From assembly GCA_937923945.1 (NCBI GenBank), contig CALDWC010000004.1:1-29204 (forward strand): a DNA stretch of 29,204 nucleotides. Reading direction: 5' to 3'. The DNA is from an uncultured Treponema sp. GTDB taxonomy: Bacteria; Spirochaetota; Spirochaetia; Treponematales; Treponemataceae. The position numbers and the translations under genes were made by a program. Below the pieces are notes generated by a model. That model saw nothing but the letters and a program-made list of their open reading frames with translations, searched no databases and had not been told where the DNA came from. Below are positions 23,048-29,204 of the stretch, one piece after another; position 1 is the stretch's first letter, and each line of letters starts with the position of its first letter.

Positions 23048-24838
23048 ATGATAACATATAAACAGTTACGTGATAAATACATCACGTTTTTTAAAAGCAA
23101 AAATCATACCGAAATTTCAGGCAAATCCCTTATACCGGAAAATGATCCGACGGTTTTATTTACGACAGCGGGTATGCACCCGCTTGTACCATACCTTTTA
23201 GCGGGAGAGCATCCGGAAGGCAGCCGTTTAACCGACTACCAAAAATGTATACGTACCGGCGATATTGACGAAGTGGGCGATGCGAGCCATTTAACGTTTT
23301 TTGAAATGTTGGGAAACTGGTCAATCGGCGATTATTTTAAAAACGATTCAATTCGCTGGAGCTTTGAATTTTTAACTTCGCCGGAGTATCTCGGAATTCC
23401 AGTTGAAAAACTTTCGGTTACTGTCTTTGCCGGCGATGAAACTGCTCCGAGGGATGATGAGTCGGCAAATATATGGAAAGAACTCGGTATTCCTGAAAGC
23501 CGCATTTATTTTTTACCGCGCAAGGATAACTGGTGGGGACCTGCGGGTGAAACGGGACCGTGCGGACCCGACACGGAGATTTTTGTCGACACGGGAAAAC
23601 CCGCTTGCGGAACGGACTGCAAGCCCGGCTGCCATTGCGGAAAATACTTTGAAATTTGGAACAATGTATTTATGCAATACGAAAAAACCAAAGAAGGTTC
23701 CTTTGTTCCGCTTGCAAAAAAATGTGTTGACACGGGAATGGGCGTTGAACGCACCGTTGCCATGTTGAACGGATTTGAGTCGGTGTACTGTATCGATATT
23801 TTCCAAGAAATTTTAGCAAAAATTTCCGAAAAATCCGGCGTCGCGTATGGAGCTTCGGAAAATACCGATGTGTCAATGCGGATTATCGCCGATCATGTGC
23901 GTGCGAGCTGTTTTATTTTAGGCGACCCGAAAGCCGTTTCACCTTCTAACCTCGGAGCCGGCTATGTATTGCGGCGGCTGATTCGCAGAACAATCCGCCA
24001 CATGCGGAAACTCAATATGGAAGATTCCGCGCTTTCGGAAATTGCCGAAACGGTGATTACCCAAAACCGCGAGCTGTATCCCGAATTGGCGGAAAAGCGA
24101 AGCGGTATTTTAGCGGAACTTTCCGCTGAGCAGAGCCGTTTTTCTGAAGCGCTTAAAAAAGGCGAGCAGGAATACGAAAAGCTTTTACCGAATTTGTTGA
24201 AAAACCCCAACAAAACAATTCCGGGACGCGTTGCATTCCGTCTTTACGACACGTATGGATTTCCCTACGAGCTGACGGAAGAACTTGCCTCCGAGTCTGG
24301 ACTCACTATTGATAAAAAAGGTTTCGACGAGGCATTCAAAAAACATCAGGAACTTTCGCGGGCGGGAAGTGAGCAGGTTTTCAAAGGCGGACTTGCCGAT
24401 CACAGTGAAAAAACGACCGCGTATCACACGGCGACACACTTACTGCATAAAGCGCTGCGGATGGTACTGGGCGATCATGTGGAACAGAAAGGGTCAAATT
24501 TAACGGCGGAACGCTTGCGGTTTGACTTTACGCATCCCGCGCCGATGACGGAAGAGGAAAAAAAGCGCGTCGAGGATATTGTCAACGAACAGATTCAAGC
24601 TGATCTTCCGGTTACTATGACCACGATGCCGCTCGAAGAAGCAAAAAAAGCGGGGGCGATGGCATTATTCGGTGAAAAGTACGAAAAAATCGTCAAGGTA
24701 TACACGATAGGAGATTTTTCCAAAGAAGTGTGTGGCGGTCCGCATGTGGAACACACCGGCATTATGGGACATTTCAGAATCACAAAAGAGCAATCTTCGT
24801 CGGCAGGCGTACGCCGCATTCGAGCAGTGCTGGAATAA
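23048..24838 (+). CDS. alaS: Alanyl-tRNA synthetase, short form without C-Ala domain
   Basis: 596 residues, against about 870 in E. coli. The class II catalytic core is intact: LFTTAGMHPLVPYL, QKCIRTGDIDEVG, FFEMLGNWSIGDYF and GMGVERTVAML. A cysteine-rich loop, CGTDCKPGCHCG at 187-198, is present. The editing domain has H460-x3-H464 (HTATH) and C562/H566 (CGGPHVEHTG). The protein stops right after the editing domain (SSAGVRRIRAVLE), so the coiled oligomerisation region and C-Ala/DHHA1 domain are missing. I recall similarly short AlaRS proteins in Borrelia and Treponema, so this is probably a lineage trait and not a truncation. No ribosome binding site precedes the ATG. It converges on rsgA with an 8-base gap. 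Confidence 0.95.
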   Translation: MITYKQLRDKYITFFKSKNHTEISGKSLIPENDPTVLFTTAGMHPLVPYLLAGEHPEGSRLTDYQKCIRTGDIDEVGDASHLTFFEMLGNWSIGDYFKNDSIRWSFEFLTSPEYLGIPVEKLSVTVFAGDETAPRDDESANIWKELGIPESRIYFLPRKDNWWGPAGETGPCGPDTEIFVDTGKPACGTDCKPGCHCGKYFEIWNNVFMQYEKTKEGSFVPLAKKCVDTGMGVERTVAMLNGFESVYCIDIFQEILAKISEKSGVAYGASENTDVSMRIIADHVRASCFILGDPKAVSPSNLGAGYVLRRLIRRTIRHMRKLNMEDSALSEIAETVITQNRELYPELAEKRSGILAELSAEQSRFSEALKKGEQEYEKLLPNLLKNPNKTIPGRVAFRLYDTYGFPYELTEELASESGLTIDKKGFDEAFKKHQELSRAGSEQVFKGGLADHSEKTTAYHTATHLLHKALRMVLGDHVEQKGSNLTAERLRFDFTHPAPMTEEEKKRVEDIVNEQIQADLPVTMTTMPLEEAKKAGAMALFGEKYEKIVKVYTIGDFSKEVCGGPHVEHTGIMGHFRITKEQSSSAGVRRIRAVLE

Positions 24839-24846
24839 TTTTCCGC

Positions 24847-25758
24847 TTAGTCGGTCATATTTAACCAGCTTTCATAACGAAGCGGTGAAATTTCACCGCT
24901 TTGTACCCGCCGCAATACTTCACAGCCCGGTTCGCTTTTATGCGAACACGAAAGTCCGAACTTACATTTACCGAGCGCGGTTACCATTTCCGGAAAATAG
25001 CATGCAACTTCATCTTTTGCGATACCGTACAAAGAAAAATTTTTTATTCCCGGCGTATCGATTATATTGAATGAAACCGTCTCTTCCGATACAGCTGTTG
25101 TGATGCGATAAAGCGCTCCGCGCGTCGTTGTGTGGCTCCCCTTATTGTACTTTTCGGAAACTTTTCCCGTCATTAGTTGTAAGGCGGGAGCAAGGTCGTT
25201 GAGTAAACTCGATTTTCCAACGCCGGATTGTCCGATGATGCAAACCGTTTTACCGGTAAATATTTTTATCAATTCGAGGATTCCTTCACCGGAACGGGCG
25301 GAAATTTGATACACCGGATAGTGCAGCCGCCGCCATTCGCTGATATGTGCCCGTACTTTTTCCGTCAGTGTAAGATCAATTTTATTGAGAATGATTGCGA
25401 CCGGAATATGCTGCGAAGCGGCTTGCACTAAAATGCGGTCAACAAAAACCGGACGAAACGGCGGCGTATCGGGAGTCGTCATACATAGAACAAGGTCGAC
25501 GTTCGCCGCAAGAATTTGCGGACTTGCCGTTTTTTCATTGAAGCGGGCAAAAAAGTTTTTACGCGGCATCAGTGTTAAAATTTGAGCTTCATCGTGCGAT
25601 GCAGGCTCAAGCTGCACAAAATCGCCCGGTGCAAGCGGATTGTGGTACTTCGTTTCCTGTTCAAGCACTTTGCCTTTTATCGTACAGAGGCGCTCGATGC
25701 CGTCTTCGCAGGCAACCTTGAACACATTATTGCTGCCGCTTACGACAAGCCCCTGCAT
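24847..25758 (-). CDS. rsgA: Ribosome small subunit-dependent GTPase RsgA
   Basis: 303 residues, assisting 30S subunit maturation. An N-terminal OB-fold (about 1-65) is followed by the circularly permuted GTPase: NKID (G4) at 125-128 comes before GQSGVGKS (G1) at 176-183 and DTPG (G3) at 234-237. The zinc site is C265, C271, H273 and C279. The ATG at 25758 shares one base with the murI stop codon (TAATG) and has GGAGG upstream. It is the last gene of the HPr-holA-murI-rsgA unit. Confidence 0.96.
   Translation of the reverse strand: MQGLVVSGSNNVFKVACEDGIERLCTIKGKVLEQETKYHNPLAPGDFVQLEPASHDEAQILTLMPRKNFFARFNEKTASPQILAANVDLVLCMTTPDTPPFRPVFVDRILVQAASQHIPVAIILNKIDLTLTEKVRAHISEWRRLHYPVYQISARSGEGILELIKIFTGKTVCIIGQSGVGKSSLLNDLAPALQLMTGKVSEKYNKGSHTTTRGALYRITTAVSEETVSFNIIDTPGIKNFSLYGIAKDEVACYFPEMVTALGKCKFGLSCSHKSEPGCEVLRRVQSGEISPLRYESWLNMTD
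24881..24900. repeat. Perfect 20-bp palindrome inside the rsgA 3' end
   Basis: AGCGGTGAAATTTCACCGCT is its own reverse complement. It encodes part of the RsgA C-terminus and lies 43 bases past the alaS stop codon, so it may serve as a transcription-pausing hairpin for alaS. No T tract follows. Confidence 0.45.
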
Positions 25759-26555
25759 TAAAGGTTTCCTCCGAATTTTAAATGATACCGTTCGGCAACT
25801 TTTTGATAATAAATCCGTTTGTCCGACACACAGTTATCGGTCACATACAAAAAAGAAGCGGCGTTTTTCGCTTGTCCCGATTTTACGGGCGGCGCGAGTC
25901 GTAAAACTTGCTCGGTTACGCCGTCCAGCGATTCAATGACTTTAATGCGTCCGGCACTTACCTTTTTAAAAGCGTCTTCAATAATTAAAAAATGAGTGCA
26001 TGCCAATACAAGGCAATCGGCGCCTTCTTTGAGGCAGAAATCAATCACCGGCTTGACCGCTTTTTCTTTTTCCGCTTCACTTGCAAATAAAAGCTCCGTT
26101 TCGATTTTGTGAATCAGCTCTTGTTCCGCTTTGAGAATAAATGTTTCGGGTGAAGAAAATCGAGTAATTAAGTTTTCGGTGTATGCATCTCGGATTGATT
26201 TTTTGCTCGCGATTAAAACGATTTTGTTCGCTTTTGTTTTTTCAGCAGCGACTTTTACCGCAGGCACGGTTCCGACAAAGGGAAGCGCGAAATGCTGTCG
26301 TAGAGTTTCCAGAGCAGAAACTGAAAGCGTATTGCACGCGATGATAATAATTTCAGGTTGAAATCGTTCAAGGATTTTAGTTACCGTTTCCACGGCAATG
26401 TGCTGCAGCTCTTCCGCTGTTTTTGTCCCATAGGGAAAGTGCGCCGTGTCGGCAACATAAACCGCTTGGGCATATTCCGCCCGCTCGTGCAGATGTTCCC
26501 AGTAGGGCAAGCCTCCGATACCGGAATCAAGAAACGCGTATTGTATTTTTTGCAT
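25758..26555 (-). CDS. murI: Glutamate racemase
   Basis: 265 residues. Converts L- to D-glutamate for peptidoglycan. The catalytic aspartate D10 is in FLDSGIGGLPY, the first catalytic cysteine C74 in ACNTLS, and the second, C186, with H188 in LACTHF. The PYG motif at 41-43 is present. It starts two bases after the holA stop codon and overlaps rsgA by one base. Confidence 0.94.
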   Translation of the reverse strand: MQKIQYAFLDSGIGGLPYWEHLHERAEYAQAVYVADTAHFPYGTKTAEELQHIAVETVTKILERFQPEIIIIACNTLSVSALETLRQHFALPFVGTVPAVKVAAEKTKANKIVLIASKKSIRDAYTENLITRFSSPETFILKAEQELIHKIETELLFASEAEKEKAVKPVIDFCLKEGADCLVLACTHFLIIEDAFKKVSAGRIKVIESLDGVTEQVLRLAPPVKSGQAKNAASFLYVTDNCVSDKRIYYQKVAERYHLKFGGNL

Positions 26556-26557
26556 TG

Positions 26558-27574
26558 CTATATCATAACGCTTTGGGGAAAATCTTGCAAGTTATACATG
26601 GTAAATTGGTTTTTAACGATTTTCAAAATAGCCGTTTCAATCAGGGTATTTTGGAGGGCTTGTCCGCTTTTGCGGATTTCAAAATCGCATGCGGTGAGAA
26701 TGAGTATTATTTTTTGCACGTCGGTTTCCGTCCAGCGTTTTAGAGCGCGCTGATATTGTGCTGCCGCTTTTTTACTGACAATGCCGAATTTTCGCAAGGC
26801 TGTATCATTCGGGAGCTCGCCCGATGTGTTTAAATAGTGCTGGACATCATTCAACTTCCGAAAACAGTATGTCAAGCCAATAATAAACTGCACCGTTGAA
26901 AAGTTTTTTGTGAAAAAGAGTTTATTTAAAATATCAAATGTTTTTTCCGCATTGCCGAATGTCATGGCATCAAAAAGAGAAAAGACAGTTTCTTCTTTGT
27001 TATGCGAGAGCAGTTTTTCCATGTCGGCAGCTTCCAACCGTTTACCGGATTCAAAAAACAGGGCAATATGTTGACATTCATTTTTGAGTGCTTCCGTATT
27101 GTTTTCAACCATTTCAAGAATTGTTTCGATAGCGTCGTCGGTGATGTCCATATTGTTGGTTCGAAAAAAAGAGCGTATCCAGTCTTGTTTTTTGTTTTCA
27201 AACATTTCCCAAAAAATCTGCTTTTGGTGAGCGGAAAAAGCACTTTCCAGTTTTTTGTCAATTCCGATTTCATCGCTTTCAAGAACTAAAAAACTTGTAT
27301 TATCGGGGGTCGCTTTTTTTATCCAGTTTTGGAGTTCGGCAATTTCAGCTTTATCTTTGATTAACTCGGCGTTACGGAATTCAATAAAGGTAGGCGCTGC
27401 AAAAAGGGAAATACTATTTAAAATATTCAGCACTTCAAAAGCAGATGTTTCATAGGCATAAAAAGTATGGGTTTCCGCTTCGCCGTAATTTTTTTTAATT
27501 TCCTGTTTTATTGTTTCAACTTTTTGTTTTTTCTGTCCGATTTCGGGACCGGTAAAAAGCCATGCCGCATTCAT
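26558..27574 (-). CDS. holA: DNA polymerase III delta subunit
   Basis: 338 residues from the ATG at 27574. The protein fits the clamp-loader wrench subunit: an N-terminal WLFTGPEIGQKKQKVETI in place of a P-loop, then ETSAFEVLNILNSISLFAAPTFIEFRNAE, a middle helical part with NNTEALKNECQHIALF, and the C-terminal collar domain. The 21 residues encoded upstream of this ATG overlap the HPr gene and are rejected. The chosen start is one base after the HPr stop codon. Similarity in this family is low, so the call also rests on length and pattern. Confidence 0.82.
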   Translation of the reverse strand: MNAAWLFTGPEIGQKKQKVETIKQEIKKNYGEAETHTFYAYETSAFEVLNILNSISLFAAPTFIEFRNAELIKDKAEIAELQNWIKKATPDNTSFLVLESDEIGIDKKLESAFSAHQKQIFWEMFENKKQDWIRSFFRTNNMDITDDAIETILEMVENNTEALKNECQHIALFFESGKRLEAADMEKLLSHNKEETVFSLFDAMTFGNAEKTFDILNKLFFTKNFSTVQFIIGLTYCFRKLNDVQHYLNTSGELPNDTALRKFGIVSKKAAAQYQRALKRWTETDVQKIILILTACDFEIRKSGQALQNTLIETAILKIVKNQFTMYNLQDFPQSVMI

Positions 27575-27575
27575 A

Positions 27576-27842
27576 TCAGTCTTCTTCAAACTTGGTATCG
27601 AATAACTGTACAATTGCGAGCAATGCTTCTTGCTCATCGTCGCCTTCAGCTTTTACGGTAAGCATGCAATTGTAGGTTGCAGCCATGGTCATTACACCTA
27701 TAACGGATTTCGCATTGTATTCTTTTTCGTCTTTTATAATGGTGATTTTTGAATCAAATTTATTTGCCGCTTGCGCGATGAGAGTTGAAGGGCGTGCGTG
27801 TACTCCGGCTCTATTTTGAACAATTACTTTTTTTTCAACCAT
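27576..27842 (-). CDS. ptsH: HPr-type phosphocarrier protein
   Basis: 88 residues from the ATG at 27842, preceded by AAGGA. With this start the phosphorylatable histidine is His15 (GVHARPS) and the regulatory serine is Ser46 (AKSVIGV), exactly the canonical numbering. In treponemes HPr is thought to act mainly in regulation with HPr kinase, because sugar-transporting PTS permeases are largely missing. No other PTS gene is nearby. It heads a four-gene unit with holA, murI and rsgA. A frame extending to 27905 runs through the promoter and is not translated. Confidence 0.93.
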   Translation of the reverse strand: MVEKKVIVQNRAGVHARPSTLIAQAANKFDSKITIIKDEKEYNAKSVIGVMTMAATYNCMLTVKAEGDDEQEALLAIVQLFDTKFEED

Positions 27843-27866
27843 AGTAATCCTTGAAAAATTTTTGCC

Positions 27867-27895
27867 ATTATACCGTATTCGCATTTTTTTTTCAA
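27867..27895 (-). promoter_or_regulatory. Sigma-70 promoter of the HPr-holA-murI-rsgA operon
   Basis: On the minus strand TTGAAA (27890-27895) and TATAAT (27867-27872) are 17 bases apart. The transcript would start near 27860, leaving a leader of about 18 bases. The insertion sequence begins only a few tens of bases upstream. Confidence 0.75.
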
Positions 27896-27915
27896 GCTGG
27901 CGCATTGCCTCACGT

Positions 27916-29204
27916 TAAATCTAACCGAAATAAAAACGGTTCATCACATAAAAATCTAACCCAAATATAATAAGCCTTGCGAGGCTAAACTATGGGATTG
28001 GATATGAGAACAAAAAAGATACTTTTGGAAGAAACGGCAAAACGCTATTGTTGGGCATCAAAAAAAGAAAAGACAAAAATTATTGATGAGTTCACCGCAA
28101 CGACCGGCTACAACAGAAAATACGCAATTCATGTGCTTAAAAATAAAGCCGTGTTGCATACGAGTGCTTTCAACAATGTAAAAAAGGTTTCGGTTAAAAT
28201 AATCAATAAGCCTCGAAAAAAAAGAATGTATAAACCGTATTACGGCGATGATGTCAGACATGAGGTGATTCGGCTTTGGGAGTATTCGACTTGGCTTTGT
28301 TCAAAGCGACTGGTCGTTTTTATTCGTGATAATCTTGCATACTTTGCCGAGCAGTTTTCGTATTCAGATGAACTGAAAATGAAATTAGGTAAAATCTCCA
28401 GTGCAACAGTCGGAAGGTTCTTAAAGCCGGAAATTGCAAAATGCTCTGTCAAAGGCATCTCGACGACAAGACCTGCAAAAAACCTCAATCAGCTTATCCC
28501 AATACGCACTTTTTTCGACTGGGATGAACGAAAACCAGGATTTTTGGCGCTTGACACTGTCGCACATTGCGGAACAAGTACTGCAGGTGAATATATTAAT
28601 ACACTGACGGTTACCGATATTTATTCAGGTTGGACGGAAAATAGGGCTTTACTCAACAAGGCGCATCGATGGGTAAAGAAAGCCATTGAAGACACCAAAA
28701 CAAAACTTCCGTTTGTTATGAAAGGACTTCACAGCGATAACGGCGGAGAGTTTAAGAATATGCAAGTTCTCATCTGGTGCCAAGAAAACGGCATAGACTT
28801 TTCGAGAAGTCGCCCTTATAAAAAAAATGATAATTGCTTCGTGGAACAAAAAAATGACAGCGTAGTACGGCGGGGCGTCGGCTACTATAGATTTGAAGGC
28901 GAACAGTCTTTGCGTCTTATGCAAGAACTTTATGAAGTTTATGGCTGTCTTGTCAATTACTTTTTTCCGTCAATGAAGATAATTTCAAAAGAACGGATAG
29001 ACAAAAGGGTTATAAAAAAATATGATACAGCAAAGACTCCGTACAACCGGTTGCTTGAATCTCCTGATGTGCCGGAGAAAGAAAAAGCGGAACTGCAGCG
29101 ACGGAAGGCAGCTTTGGATTTATCGGAACTGCTCGCAAAAGTCACGGAACTACAAAAAGCACTTATTGCTACTGCAGTTCCGTGGCGAAACAAAAAGTAA
29201 TTTC
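27916..29204 (+). mobile_element. Insertion sequence, left part and transposase gene; right end beyond the window
   Basis: A complete transposase gene is preceded by a 75-bp non-coding segment with two direct copies of AAATCTAACC (27917-27926 and 27953-27961 region), 36 bases apart, and a small AGCCT/AGGCT hairpin (27972-27985). The left boundary is uncertain: it must lie between the HPr -35 element (27895) and the gene. The right terminus and target duplication cannot be seen. I could not name the IS family. Confidence 0.6.
27992..29200 (+). CDS. DDE (DD35E) integrase-type transposase
   Basis: 402 residues. The N-terminal helix-turn-helix region (about 10-50, ending TGYNRKYAIHVLKN) should bind the element ends. 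A basic linker (KPRKKRMYKPYYG) and a second helical region follow. The rve catalytic domain has D188 (FLALDTVAH), D249 (HSDNGGEF) and E285 (NCFVEQKN); the last two are separated by 35 residues, the classic DD35E spacing. All three catalytic residues and an uninterrupted frame suggest it may be active. GAGG lies about ten bases before the ATG. Confidence 0.92.
   Translation: MGLDMRTKKILLEETAKRYCWASKKEKTKIIDEFTATTGYNRKYAIHVLKNKAVLHTSAFNNVKKVSVKIINKPRKKRMYKPYYGDDVRHEVIRLWEYSTWLCSKRLVVFIRDNLAYFAEQFSYSDELKMKLGKISSATVGRFLKPEIAKCSVKGISTTRPAKNLNQLIPIRTFFDWDERKPGFLALDTVAHCGTSTAGEYINTLTVTDIYSGWTENRALLNKAHRWVKKAIEDTKTKLPFVMKGLHSDNGGEFKNMQVLIWCQENGIDFSRSRPYKKNDNCFVEQKNDSVVRRGVGYYRFEGEQSLRLMQELYEVYGCLVNYFFPSMKIISKERIDKRVIKKYDTAKTPYNRLLESPDVPEKEKAELQRRKAALDLSELLAKVTELQKALIATAVPWRNKK

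Noticed and set aside
27843..27905. Longer HPr start at 27905
   Set aside because: It would translate through the promoter. The start at 27842 gives canonical His15 and Ser46 and has AAGGA.

Overview
The window looks like chromosomal DNA of a host-associated spirochete, most likely a Treponema of the T. denticola / T. phagedenis kind. This rests on gene content, not on a database search. The pointers are a fliL-fliM-fliY flagellar switch block, a TatT-type lipoprotein, an HPr gene in front of holA-murI-rsgA, an alanyl-tRNA synthetase without its C-terminal domain, a DUF3798-type lipoprotein relic, and a tmRNA whose tag reads ANNDSFEYALAA. The DNA is moderately AT-rich and densely coded, and strand changes are frequent.

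Layout. 1-2.0 kb: a glutamate/dicarboxylate symporter, then a decayed lipoprotein gene ending in a repeat hairpin. 2.0-5.2 kb: a three-gene operon (ABC-2 permease, GldG-like protein, DUF4340 protein) with its own promoter but no ATPase gene beside it. 5.2-7.8 kb (minus): fliO-fliP followed, with an ATGA overlap, by a cysteine desulfurase. 7.8-8.3 kb: a non-coding stretch packed with inverted repeats. 8.3-11.9 kb: metK and a dCache chemoreceptor. 12-13.6 kb (minus): a Wzi-like outer-membrane barrel protein. 13.6-14.3 kb: a repeat-rich gap holding an array of palindromes at 21-22 bp spacing. 14.3-17.7 kb: purC, a small unknown gene, tatT and a MATE exporter. 17.8-20.5 kb (minus): fliL-fliM-fliY behind an exact sigma-28 promoter. 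20.6-21.5 kb (minus): a YitT-family membrane protein. 21.6-22.9 kb: tRNA-His, tRNA-Arg, a possible 50-aa ORF, a small membrane protein (minus) and tmRNA (minus). 23-24.8 kb: alaS. 24.8-27.8 kb (minus): HPr-holA-murI-rsgA operon. 27.9 kb to the end: an insertion sequence with a DD35E transposase, cut by the window edge.

How it fits together. In T. pallidum the flagellar genes run fliL-fliM-fliY-fliO(fliZ)-fliP-fliQ-fliR-flhB. Here the same order and strand are kept, but about 10 kb of unrelated genes sits between fliY and fliO, and a cysteine desulfurase takes the place of fliQ. This suggests an ancestral operon that was interrupted twice.

The most unusual content is non-coding. A family of short hairpins (outer stem ACACTG/CAGTGT and variants, with compensatory changes between copies) recurs only between genes, at about 0.05, 1.6, 7.9-8.0, 11.9, 13.7, 13.9 and 14.1 kb. 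A separate array of four to five 17-bp palindromes spaced by two helical turns lies upstream of the barrel gene. A run of further perfect inverted repeats lies between fliO and metK. I could not assign any of these to a known element.
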